Origin: Cymbidium sinense
Lineage: Eukaryota; Streptophyta; Magnoliopsida; Asparagales; Orchidaceae
Length of the DNA: 64,000 bases
Assembly: GCA_021442155.1 (NCBI GenBank)
Contig: CM038214.1
Location: forward strand, 139,848,040-139,912,039
Direction of reading: 5' to 3'
The translations under genes and the position numbers were made by a program. Shown here in pieces: positions 24,851 through 36,720 of the stretch (positions are counted from its first letter, which is position 1; each line of letters starts with the position of its first letter). Below the pieces are notes generated by a model. That model searched no databases, was not told the DNA's origin, and worked only from the letters and a program-made list of their open reading frames with translations.

Positions 24851-26212
24851 AAACCCTAAACTAAAACTCAACCATACCCTAAACCTAAACCCTAAACCTA
24901 AATCCTAAACCCCTAAACCCTAAACCTGGCCCTAGATACCCTAAACCCTAAACCCTAAACCCTAAACCCAACCCCAAACCTTAAACCCTAAACCCTAAAC
25001 CCTCAACTAACCCTAAACCCTAATAAGCTTAAAACCTAATCCTAAACTAAATAAAACCTAAAAATAAAATAAATTAAAAAACCTAAACCAAAATAAAATA
25101 GAAACCTAAACTAAAAGCTAAACCTAAACCTTAAAAAAAACTAAACTAAAATAAAATAAATAAAAAACCTAAACTAAAGTTAAAAAAAATTCTAAATAAA
25201 ATAAAAACTAAACCTAAAATAAAAATAAAATAAACCTAGAATAAAATAAAATAAAACTAAATAAAACCCAAACCTAAAAATAAAACCTCAAAAAATAAAT
25301 AAAAATTAAAACCTAAATCCTAAAACAAAAAAAAAAACTAACATAAAATAAAGAAAAATGAGGTAAAACTAAATTTAAACTAAAATAAACTAAACTAAAA
25401 TAAATAAAACCTAAAACCAAATCCTAAAATAAATTAAACTTATAACTAAATAAAAAAATAAACTAATAATAAACCTAAACCTAAACTAAAAATATAACCT
25501 TAAAATATACCTAAAATAAAAACTAAAACTAAACCTAAAAAATAAAATAAAAACCTAAACTAAACCTCAAAATAAAAATAAAATATAAACTAAAAATAAA
25601 ATAAAATAAAACTCAACTAAAAAATAAACTAAATGAAACCTAAACCTAAAAAATAAACTAAAATGGAAAACCTAAACTAAAATAAATAAAGCTAAAATAA
25701 CATAATTTAAAATAAATTAAAATAAATAAAATTAAGCTAAATAAAAATAAAAAATAAACCTAAATAAAATAAAAATAAAATAACATAAAATAAATAATAT
25801 GCTAAAATAAACCCTAAACTGGTTACTTAATTTAAAAACCACTACCCTAAACCTAAACCTACCCTAAACCTGCATACGACCCTAAATCTAACCTATGAAA
25901 ATACAAACCATAATAAACTTAAACCCTAAAACAAACCCTCAAACCACTGAAACCACAAAATCTGAAACCTAAACCACTAACCCTAAAGCTGAAATCTTAA
26001 ACCACACCTAAACCCATAAACAAAATCCTAAATCTTAAGTACAACCCTAAACACAAACCTAAAAGCATAAAACCTAAAAGCATAAACCCAAAAACCTAAA
26101 CCCTAAACCCTAAACCCAAACCCTAAACCATAAACCTGAAACCCTAAACCTCAACTAACTAAATAAATTAAAAATAAACCTAAACCCTAAAATATAATAA
26201 ACTTAAACCTTG

Positions 26213-26690
26213 AGAATGTGCAAAACCATGATGATAAGAACATCACCATCAACCAGGCTTAGTGTAGATATGGCGGTGGGTGAAGGCAAGGTGTCGACGA
26301 TGTGGTGGGGGGAATCTTGGGTGTTTGGTGGGTATGGAGGTGGTGGTGGAATTGGTGGGTTATGGAGGTGGGAGGAGAAAGCAGTTACAACCATGGTGGT
26401 GGCGGAGGGAGAGATCGAGGATATGATGGCAGATCCTGCAACTCGAGAGGAGGGGCAATTCTGATGGGAACTGAAGATACTAAAGAATGGGCGATCTGAT
26501 CTACTTCTTATAGAATTATGTGTCTTTGTAGTAGAGATGGTTCTAGTTACCTAAGGTTTTTGATTTGCTCAATGCGTGCTCATTTTTTATCTATGTCATG
26601 GCTTGTGTCTTAGAATACTTGGTGTGTTATTTGGTTGATGAAATCAAAAAGAAGAAATATAGAATATGAATTTTTCTTAATTAAAAAAAA
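26213..26690 (+). pseudogene. GRP fragment, copy 5
   Basis: Begins GAGAATGTGCAAAACC (a diverged NGKN start) and keeps KNITINQA before a TAG at the second Gln of the QAQ motif. Two or more indels follow in the Gly-rich part; a frame with GGGGGRDRGYDGRS is readable near 26370-26440. The 3' UTR is complete up to an A-run at about 26682-26690. Part of the G-rich segment is expanded (GGTGGTGGTGG). Confidence 0.88.
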
Positions 26691-27980
26691 ATACCAAAAC
26701 CTAAACCACAACCTACAACTACAAAACACAAAAAACTAAAAAACTCTAAACTCTAAACAAACCCTACTAAACCCAAAACCACTACTAAACCCACACCACT
26801 TAAACTACCACAATCACTAAACCCCCAAATCTTACACACTCTAACTAAACTAAACTAAACTAAATAAAACCTAAAAAGAAAATAGATAAAAAAACTTCAA
26901 ATAAAATAATAAAATAAAAACTTAAACTAAAACTAAATCTAAAACTAAAGCTAAACTGAAACCTAAACAAAATAATATAAAAAAAACTAAACTAAAATAA
27001 ATAAAAAAACTAAACTTAAATAAAATAAATAAAAATAAAATAAAAACTAGACCTAAAATGAAATAAAATAAAATAAAATAAAAAAAAAAAACCTCAATCA
27101 TGAACTAAAAAAAAACCAAAATAAAATAAGGTTAAATTAAGCTAAACTAAAATAAACTAAATTAAAATAAATAAAACCCTAGACCTAAACCTAAAACAAA
27201 ACTAAACCTAAAGCTAAACTAAATAAATATAATATAAAATAAAACTTAAACTTAAACTAAAAAGTCAAACCTAAGAAATGTAAAATAAAACCAAAAACCT
27301 AAACCTAAAAATAAACTAAAATAAAAAAACATAAACTAAAATAAATAAACTAAATTAAAATAAACTAAACTAAAATAAAATAGAAAATAAAATAAATAAA
27401 ATAAATAAATCTAAATAAACTATCTGGGGTTTACATAATTTAAAAATAAAATAAACTAAAAAAATTCTAAACCCTAAACCTTAAACCTTGGAATCATAAA
27501 CCCTAAACCCTAAAGCCTATACCCTAAAACTTACAACCTTAAACCCTAAACACTAAACCCCAAACCATAAACCCTAAACCCTAAACCCAAAAAACCTAAA
27601 AACCTATACCAAAACTAAATATAACATAAAAATAAAATAAATTAAAAAAACTTAAACCTAAATAGAATAATAAAATAAAATAAAATAAAAACCTAAACTA
27701 AAACCAAAACCCAAGCCATAACTTAAACATTAAAAAGATAAAAAATAATATAAAAATAAGTAAACTAAAATAAAATTAATAAAAACCTAAACTAAACTAA
27801 AAAATAAAATAAACCTAAAATAAAAAAAACTAAATAATATAAAAACTAAACATAAAATAAAGCTAAAATAAAATAAAATAAAACCTAAATAAAAACCTAA
27901 ACATAAAAATAAAACCTAAAAATAAATAAAACATAAAACCTGAACCCTAAACTTAAAAAAAACCTAAGCCTTAAATAAAC

Positions 27981-30969
27981 TATTTAGGTTCATTTAGTTT
28001 ATTTTTTATTTATTTGAGTTTATTATATTTTTATTTATATTTAGGTTTATTTTTTATTTTTATTTAGTTTAGTTTATTTATTTTAGTTTAGGTTATTTAT
28101 TTTAGTTTATTTTTAAGGTTTTGGTTTATTTTTAGTTGAGTTTTATTTTTATTTTCTTTTTTAGGTTTATGTTTTATATTTTTTTTTGTTTATGTTTAGG
28201 ATTCTATTTTATTTTTTTAGGTTTAGGTTTTAAGTTTTTATTATAGGATTATTTTTAGGTTTTATTTCTTAATTTAAGTTTGGGTTTATTTTTAGTTTAT
28301 TTTAGGTTAGGTTTAGGTTTAGGTTTAGGTTTTATTTATTTTAATTTTGTTTATTTTAGCTTAGGTTTAGGTTTATTTTATTTTATTTATTTTTTTATTT
28401 TAGTTTAGTTTTTTTAGTTTAGGGTTTATATTTTATTTTTATTTATTTATTGGATTTATTTTTAGGTCTGTTTTTTAGGTTTAAGTTTTTGTTTAGTTTT
28501 TATTTTATTTTATTTTATTCTAGGTTTATCTTATTTTTATTTTAGGTTTAGTTTTTATTTTATTTAGGTTTTTTATTTTTTAGCTTAGTTTAGGTTTTTG
28601 TTTATTTTATTTTAGTTTTGTTTTATTTTTATTTTATTTTCTTTTAGGTTTAGGTTTAAGTTTTAGTTTATGTTTTTATTTTATTTTATTTTTTATTTTA
28701 ATTTTGTTTAGGTTTATTGATCTATTTTATTTTTTTGGTTTTATTTAGTTTAGCTTTAGGTTTTAGCTTTTTAGGGTTTAGGATTTAGCGGGTTTAGGGT
28801 TAGCTTAAGGTTTAGGGTTTTAAGTTTAGGGTTTGGGGTTTAAGATTTTTTTTAACAGAGAACAAATTTATAATCAACATTTCTTCTTTTCAAATTCATC
28901 AACCAAGTAGCACCTCAAGTTTTCTAAGACACAAGCGACGACATAAATAAAAAATGAGCACCCATAGAGAAAAACAAAAACCCTAGATAAGTATAACCAT
29001 GTCTATTATAAAAACACAATTCCATAAGCAATAGATCGGATCAGTTATTCATCAGTTTCTCTAGTTTCCATCATATCCCTAATCTCTCCCATCGCCACCA
29101 CCATGGTTATAACCTCCATCGCTCCTCCCACCTCCATAACAACCACTTATCTGACCACCACCTCCATATCCACCAATACCTCTAGATCCCCCACCACCAT
29201 TGTGGTAATTACCGCCTTCGCCATTGTCTCCACCACTAAATCTAGACTGAGCCTACTTGACGGTGATGTTCCTACCGTTAAGGTTCTGCCTATTCTTAGG
29301 GTTTAGGGTATAGGGTTAGGTTAGGGTTTATGGTATGGGGTTTAGGGTTATGGTCTGGGGTTTACGGTTTAAGGTTGTAGGTTTTAGGGTTTAGGGTATA
29401 TCACTTAAGGTTTAGGGTTTAGGGTTTTAAGGTTTAGGGTTTTGGGTTTAGGGTTTAGGGTTTTAGGGTTTAGGTTTTAGGGTTTATGGTTTAGGGTTTA
29501 TGATTTAGGGTTTAGGGTTTAGGATTTATTGGTTAGGGTTTTAGGGTTTAGGTTTGTAGGTTTAGTAGTTTAGGGTTTATGGTTTTTTTAATTAAGAAAA
29601 CTAGTAAGTTTATTTATTTAGTTCATTTAGTTTATTTTTTAATTTATTTGATTATTTATTTATTATTCTTATTTAGGTTTATTTTTTATTTTTATTTAGT
29701 TTAGTTTATTTATTTTAGTTTAGGTTTTTATTTTTAGTTTCTTTTTTAGGTTTAGATTTATTTTCTAGTTTAGTTTTATTTTATTTTATTTTTAAGGTTT
29801 AGGTTTTATTTTTTATTTTTAGCTTTAGGTTTAGGTTTTTATTTTATTTTTATAGGTTTAGGTTTTATATTTTTATTTTAGGTTTATTTGAAGGTTTTAT
29901 TTGTTAGTTTCAGTTTAGGTTTATTTTTAGTTTATTTTATTTTATTTAATTTTGGTTTAGGTTTAGGTTTAGGTTTAGTTTATTTTAGGTTTAGGTTTAG
30001 GTTTTATTTATTTTAGTTTAGTTTATTTTAGTTTAGGTTTAGTTTTACTTTATTTTGTTTATTTTATTTTTATTTTAGGTTTAGGTTTTTTTTTTTAGGG
30101 TTTAAACTTTTTTTTTTTGGTTTTATTTTTAGGTTTAGGTTTTTATTTAGTTCTTATTTTATTTTATTTTAGATTTATTTTATTTTAAGTTTATTTTATT
30201 TTAGATTTATTTTATTTTAAGTTTATTTTATTTTTATTTTATATTTAGTTTTTATTTTATTTAGGTTTCTTATTATTAAGTTTTTGATTCTTAGGTTTAT
30301 TTTATTTTTTAGTTTAGGTTTTTATTTATTTCATTTTATTTTATTTTAATTTTTTATTTTTTATTTTAGGTTTAGGTTTAGGTTTTAGTTTAGCTTTTTA
30401 TTTTATTATATTTTATTTAGGTTTAGGTTTATTTATTTATTTTATTATTATGTTTTATTTAGTTTAGGTTTAGGTTTATAGGTTTTAAGGGTTAAGGGTT
30501 TAGGGTTTAGGGTTTAAAGTTTTAGGGTTTAGAGTTTAAGGTTTTAGGGTTTAGGGTTTAGGGTTAGGATTTAAGGTTTTGGGTTTAGTGTTGAGTGTTT
30601 AGGTTTTAGGGTTTAGGGTTTAAGGTTTAGGGTTTAGGTTTAGGGTTTAGGGTTATCTCAGAGTTTAGGGTTAGTTTAGGATTTAAGGTTTAAGCTTTAG
30701 GTTTTAAGATTTTAGGGTTTAGGGTTAGTTTAGGGTTTTCAATTTATAGTTTTAGGGTTTAGGGATTAGTGTTTAGCGTTATAATTAGGGTTTAGGGTTA
30801 AGGCTTTAGGGTTTAGGGTTAAGTTTAGGTTTAAAGTGTGTTTTTAGATTTTAAGGTATATGGATTAGCTTAGGGTTTTGGGTTTAGTGATTAGGGTTAG
30901 TTTTAGGGTTTAGGTTTTAGGGTTTAGGGTTTATAATTTAGAGTTTAGGGTTTAGTTTTAAGGTTTAGG
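27981..30969 (+). repeat. Degenerate TTTAGGG-type array, right of the polarity flip
   Basis: TTTAGGG/TTTATTTTAG words on the + strand from the flip to the first unit of the regular higher-order block. TTTAGGG-rich tracts lie at 29300-29580 and 30480-30960, with an anchor (TTAATTAAGAAAACTAGTAAG) near 29585. The remainder is C-poor filler. One GRP fragment (copy 6) is embedded. Nothing else gene-like is seen. Confidence 0.9.
28846..29296 (-). pseudogene. GRP fragment, copy 6
   Basis: Minus strand reads NRQNLNGRNITVK, then TAG in place of the first Gln of QAQ, then SRFSGG and an otherwise open glycine-rich run containing YHNGGGGSRGIGGYGGGG and GRSDGGYNHGGGDGRD, a second TAG, and GYDGN-stop. The usual GGSRYSRG segment before the C-terminus is deleted. 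The 3' UTR is complete with the terminal A-run. It faces copy 5 across the polarity flip. Confidence 0.9.
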
Positions 30970-33900
30970 TTTTTTTTAAAAGATTAAGTAAATGGGTAAG
31001 TTTAGCTTTATTTAGTTTATAATTTATTTAATTTAGTTTATTTTTTTTATTTTATTTTAGTTTAATTTTTATTTTTATTTAGTTTAGTTTATTTATTTTA
31101 GTTTAGGTTCTTTATTTTAATATATTTTTTAAGGTTTAAATTTAGGTTTATGCTTATTTTATAGTTTATTTTTATTTTTATCTATTTTTTTTAAGTTTAG
31201 GTTTAGGTTTTTATTTTATTTTTTTAGGCTTTTGATTTAGGTTTATATTTTAGGTTTATTTTTAGGTTTTATTTTTTAGTTTAGGTTTAGGTTTACTTTT
31301 AGTTTATTATAGTTTATTTAGTTTAGGGTTTTGCTTTAGTTTATTTTAGGTTTAGGTTTTATTTATTTTAATTTTGTTTATTTTTGGTTTATGTTTTTTT
31401 TTGTTTAGGGTTTAGGTTTTATTTTTTATTTATTTTTATGTTTACTTTTAGGTTTATTTTTTATGTTTAGGTTCTTATTTAGTTTTTATTTTAGTTTATT
31501 TTAGGTTTATTTTAGTTTTATTTTATTTTAGTTTAGTTTTACATTTTTATTTAATTTTATTTTTATGTTTAGTTTAGGTTTAGGTTTTAGTTTAAGTTTT
31601 AATTTGTTTTTATTTTTGTATTTTATTTAGGTTTAGGTTTTTTTATTATTATATTTTTATGTTTTTTTTTATTTTATGTTTAGGTTTTTATGTTTTTAGG
31701 GTTTAGGGTTGTATGTTTTAGGGTTTAGGGTTTAGGGTTTTAAAGTTTAGGGTTTTAGGTTTAGGGTTATAAGTTTAGGGATCAGGGTTTAGGGTTTAGG
31801 GTTAGTTTAGCATTTAGTGTTTAGGGTCTAGGGTTAAGGGTCTAGGATTAGGGTTAGGGTTTAGGGTAGGGCCTAGGGTCTTTGCAGGGTCCAGGGCACA
31901 GGGCAGGGCCCATGGCCTCAGGGTCAAGCCTAGTGGCTCAGTGGCTCCAGGCCTCAGCTCAGTGGCTCGGGGTCTGTGATGCCTAGGATTTGGGTTTAGA
32001 GTTTCATTAAAATTAAGCAAACCCATAGGTTCATGTTTATTTAGTTTATTTTTATATTTATTTTAGTTTATTTTATTTGCTTAGTTTTTATTTAGGTTTA
32101 TTTTTTTATTTTTATTTAGTTTAGTTTATTTATTTTAGGTTTATTTGTTTTAGTTTAAGTTTTTTATTTTAGTTTATTTCCTACGTTTAGGTTTAGGTTT
32201 ATGCTTATTTTTTTAGTTTAGTTTTATTTTTATTTACTTTTTTAGGTTTAGGTTTTAGTTTTAATTTTTAGGTTTCAATTTAGGTTTTTATTTTATTTTT
32301 TTATGTTAGATTTAGTTTTATTTTTTTTATTTAGGTTTAGGTTTATTTTATTTTATTTTATTTTATTTTATTTAGTTTATGGTTTAGGTTTAGTTTATTT
32401 AAAGTTTAGATTTTGGTTTTGTTTATTTTCATTTAGTTTATTTTAATTTAGGTTTTGGTTTACTTTTTTTTATTTTTTTTTACGTATAAGTTTTTTTTTA
32501 AAATTTAGGGTTTATGTTTTATTTTTTATGGATTTTTTTGTTTAATTTTTATGTTTTTATTTAGTTCTTATTATATTTTATTTAGGTTTTTTATTATTAA
32601 GTTTTTAATTCTTAAGTTTATTTTATTTTTAGTTTAGGTTTTTATTTATTTCATTTTAGTTTATTTTAATTTCTTATTTTATTTTATTTTTAGGTTTAGG
32701 TTTAGTTTTTAGTTTAGCTTTTTATTTTATTTTATTTTATTTAGGTTTAAGTTTATTTATTTATTTTATTATTAAGTTTTATTTAGTTTAGGTTTTGGTT
32801 TTTAGGTTTTAAGGGTAAAGGGTTTAGGGTTTTAGGGTTTAGGGTTTAGGGTTTAGGGTTTTAGGGTTTAAGATTTAGGCTTAGGGTTTAAGGTTTAGTG
32901 TTTAGTGTTTAGTGTCGAGTGCTTAGACTTTAGGGTTTAGGGTTAGCTCAGGAGGGGTGGTGGCTTTAGGGTTTAGGGTTTAGGGTTTAGTGGTTAGTGG
33001 TGGTTGGGGTTTAGGGTTAGAGGTTATTATGTTTAAGGTTTAGTAGTGATTTTTAGATTTTAGGGTATAGGGTTTAGCGTATAGGGTCTAGGGTTTAGTG
33101 ATTAGGGTTAGTTTTAGGGTTTAGGGTTTAGAATTTAGGGTTTAGGGTTTAGTGTTTAGGGTTTAGGGTTTAGGGTTTTTTTAAAATTAAGTAAACGGGT
33201 AAGTTTAGCTTTATTTTGTTTATTTAGTTTATTTTTTTATTTATTTTAGTTTATTTTATTTTTTATTTTTATTTTGCTTTATTTTTTATTTTTATTTAGT
33301 TTAGTTTATTTATTTTAGGTTTTTTATTTTAATATATTTTTTTAGGTTTAAATTTAGGTTTATGCTTATTTTATAGTTTAGTTTTATTTTTATCTAATTT
33401 TATATTTTTAGGTTTAGGTTTAGGTTTTTATTTTATTTTTTGAGGCTTTTGATTTAGGTTTTTATTTTAGGTTTATCTTTATGTTTTATTTTTTAGTTTA
33501 GGTTTCAATTTATTTTTAGTTTATTTTATTTTATTTAGTTTAGGGTTTATGTTTAGTTTATTTTAGGTTTAGGTTTAGGTTTTATTTATTTTAATTTAGT
33601 TTATTTTTAGTTTATATTTTTTTTTTTGGTTTAGGGTTTAGGTTTTATTTTTTATTTATTTTTAGGTTTATTTTTTTAGGTTTTTTTTTTTTAGTTCTTA
33701 TTTAGTTTTATTTTATGTTTATTTATTTTATTTTATTATATTAGTTATTAATTTTTATTTAATTTTGTTTCTACGTTTAAGTTTAGGTGTAGGTTTTAGT
33801 TTAGGTTTTAATTTTGTTTAATTTTTTTTTATCTTATTTAGGTTTAGGTTTTTTATTTATTTTATTTTTTTTTTTTTTTATGTTTTTTAGGCTTTAGGTT

Positions 33901-35230
33901 TAGGGATTGGGGATTAGGGTTTAGGGTTTAGTATAGGTTAGAGTTTTAGGGTTTAGGGTGGTTTGGGTTTAGGGTTTAGGGTTTAGGATTTAAAGTGGTG
34001 TTTGAGTTTAGTGTCAGGGTTAGGAGTTTAGGAGTGGAGTGGGTTTAAGGTTTAGGATTAAGGTTAGGGTTTAGAGTTTTTTAGTGTTTAGGGTACTCGG
34101 TATAGGGTTTAAGGCTTAGGGTTTAGAGTTGTGGTCACGCAGTGGTCAGGTAGGATTTAGTGATAGGGTTTAGAGTTTTTAAAAAAATTACAAACCCATA
34201 GGTTTATGTTTATTTAGTTTATTTTTTATTTATTTTTGTTTATTTTTGTTTATTTTTATTTAGGTTTATTTTTTATTTTTATTTAGTTTAATTTATTTAC
34301 TTTAGGTTTATTTATTTTAGTTTAAGTTTTTTATGTTTGTTTATTTTCTAGGTTTAGGTTTAGGTTTATTTTTTTATTTTAGTTTTATTTTTTATTTAAT
34401 TTTTTAGGTTTATGTTTTATTTTTAATTTTTATGTTTAGGTTTAGGTTTTCATTTTATTTTTTACGTTTAGGTTTTAGGTTTTATTTTATTTTTTTAGTT
34501 TAGGTTTAGGTTTTTTTTATTTTATTTTATTTAGTTTATGGTTTAGGTTTAGGTTTAAGTTTTATTTATTTTAGTTTATTTTATTTTTGTTAGGTTTAGG
34601 TTAATTTTAGTTTGTTTATTTTACTTTTAATTTTTTTTTAGTTTAGGGTTTAGGTTTTATTTTTTATTTATTTTTATTTTTTCTTATTTGGTTTGTTTAG
34701 GTTTAGGTTTTTATTTAGTTTTTATTCTATTTTTATATTTATTCTATTTTTATTTTATGTTTAGTTTTTATTTTATTTAAGTTTTTTATTTTTATGTTTA
34801 TTTTATTATTTTAGTTTAGTTTAGGTTTTTATTTATTTTATTTGAGTTTAATTTTTGTTTTTTATTTTAATTTATTTTTACATTTAGGTTTAGGTTTATG
34901 TTTAGGTTTTCATTTAGGTTACAATTTAGGTTTTTATTTTTATTTTATTTTTTATTTTATTTAGGTTTAGGTTTTTTATTTATTTTATTTTTAGGTTTTA
35001 TTTAGTTTAGGTTTAATTTTAGGTTCTTATTTTTATTTTGGATTTGGGAGGGTTTAGGGTTTAGGTTTAGGGTTTAGTGTTGTAAGTTTTATGGTTTAGG
35101 GTTTTAAGGTTTATGGTTTATGGTTTATGGCTTAGGGTTTAGGATTTAGGTTTAGTTTTAGAGTTTAGGGTTTAGGGTTAGGGTTTTTTCCTTTTTTTAA
35201 TTTTTTATTTCTGATTTTTATTCTTTTTAA
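30970..35230 (+). repeat. Higher-order tandem block, about 2.2-kb dimer of about 1.1-kb units, without GRP
   Basis: The anchor recurs at about 30970, 32008, 33178, 34178 and 35230. Alternate units match each other best: those at 30970 and 33178 share GGGTAAGTTTAGCTTTATT, then TAATATATTTTT, TTTATGCTTATTTTATAG and GGCTTTTGATTTAGG; those at 32008 and 34178 share AAACCCATAGGTT(C/T)ATG. This is an A-B-A-B arrangement with a period of about 2.2 kb. Each unit is a TTTAGGG-rich tract, the anchor and C-poor filler. No GRP module is present in this stretch. Confidence 0.82.
31850..31985 (+). other. Short CCCAGG/GGCCTAGG-rich patch inside the array
   Basis: Within an otherwise C-poor array, about 135 bases switch to words such as GGGCCTAGGG, CAGGGCA and GTGGCTCAGTGGCTC, then return to TTTAGG-type filler. 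It may be a real variant repeat or a consensus error of the telomere-like tract (see findings). Confidence 0.6.
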
Positions 35231-36231
35231 ATTATGTAAACTTGTAGGTTTTGTTTTATTTAGTTTATTTTTTATTCAATTTAGTTTATTTTTTTTATTT
35301 TTATTTAGGTTTATTTTTAGTTTTATTTAGTTTAGTTTATTTATTTTAGGTTTACTTATTTTAGCTTAGGTTTTTTATTTTTGTTTATTTTTTGGATTTA
35401 GGTTTAGGTTTAGGTTTACATTTTAGTTTAATGTTATTTTTATTTTATTTTTTTGGTTTAATTATTATTTTTTATTTTTAGGTTTAGGTTTTTATTTAAG
35501 ATTTATTTTTAGGTTTGATTTTATAGTTTAGGTTTAGGTTTATTTTTAGTTTATTTTATTTATTTTAGGTTTAGGTTTAGTTTATTTTAGGTTTAGGTTT
35601 AGGTTTATTTTATTATTATGTTAGGTTTAGGTTTTTTTTAGTTTAGGGTTTTGGTTTTATATTTTGTTTATTTTTTATTTTATTTTTTAGGTTTCAATTT
35701 TTATTTATTTTTAATTTATTTTATTTTAGGTTTATTTTTTTATTTAGGTTTATTTTATTTTTATGTCAGGATTAGTTTTTATTTTATTTAAGTTTTTTAT
35801 TTTATAGTTTAGTTTAGGTTTTTATTTATTTTATTTTAATTTTAATTTTATATCATTTTTAGGTTTAGGTTTAGGTTTAGGTTTTAGCTTAGGTTTTAAT
35901 TTAATTTTATTTTTTAATATTTTATTTTGGTTTAAGTTTATTTATTTATTTTATTTTTATTTTTTTTGCTTTTGAGGGTCTGGGTTTGAGTTTAGGGTGG
36001 TTAGGTTAGAGAGTTTGAGTTGAGGGTTTGGGGTTTAGAGGGTTTAGGGATTAGGATTAGGTTTAGGGTAGGGTTTAGGGTTTGAGTTTAAGGTTTAGGG
36101 TTTATGGTTTAGGGTTTTAGGGTTTAGGTGGGTTTAAAGGGGGTTTAGGCTTTTAGTGGTGGTTCGTTTAGGTATTATGGTTTAGGTTTTATGTTTAGGG
36201 TTCAAGTTTTTATTTATGATTTAGTGTTTTG

Positions 36232-36720
36232 GTTTTTTTTAACATAGAACAAAATTAGTTTCAACATTTCTTCTTTTGATTTCATCAACCAAGTAACACA
36301 CCAAGTTTTCTAAGACACAAGCGATGACATAGATCAAAAATGAGCACAGATAGAGCAAATGAAAAACCCTAAATAACTAGAATCATCACTACTATTAAGA
36401 CATAGTTCAATTAGTAGTAGATCTAATCGATCGTTCTTCAGTTTCTTCAGTTCCCATCAAAACTACCTCGGCCTCTCGAGTAGCGAGATCCACCATCATA
36501 TCCTCAAGCTCTCCCTCCGCGACTACCATGGTAGTAACCTCCGTTGCTCCCCCCGCATCATAACCACCATTACTCTAACCACCACCTCCATTTCCACCAG
36601 CACCTCTAGATTCCTCACCACCACTGTGATAACCAGCGCCTTTGCCTTCACCTCAACTACCAAATCTTGACTATGCCAAGTTGACAGTGATGTTCCTACC
36701 ATCATGGTTCTACCCATTCT
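36232..36720 (-). pseudogene. GRP fragment, copy 7
   Basis: Minus strand: NG-stop-NHDGRNITVNLA, a TAG in place of the second Gln of QAQ, SRFGS, a TGA, then GEGKGAGYHSGG and GAGGNGGGG with another TAG, and an indel in the segment after YDAG. A later phase reads GYDGGSRYSRGRGSFDGN-stop. The 3' UTR and the terminal A-run (36232-36240 on the opposite strand) are complete. Confidence 0.9.

Larger units (their letters stand above)
22425..27980 (-). repeat. Degenerate telomere-like array, CCCTAAA on the + strand
   Basis: The same composite array as 4018-11609 but inverted: CCCTAAA, CCTAAA and AAATAAAACTAAA words on the + strand, G almost absent. CCCTAAA-rich tracts lie at about 23060-23580, 24060-24415, 24850-25030 and 27470-27600. 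The anchor appears reverse-complemented near 25815-25840 (GGTTACTTAATTTAAAAA) and 27425-27450. Three GRP fragments here are all on the + strand. The right limit is the polarity flip at about 27980. Confidence 0.92.

Noticed and set aside
31814..32026. 70-codon Pro/Arg-rich minus-strand frame ending near the C-rich patch.
   Set aside because: It is composed of repeated LNPNP and TLDP-type words, the translation of CCCTAAA-like and CCAGGG-like DNA.
30970..35230. CRISPR-like regularly spaced repeats because of the recurring anchor.
   Set aside because: Spacing is about 1.1 kb, the intervening sequence is itself repeated, and the context is plant heterochromatin.
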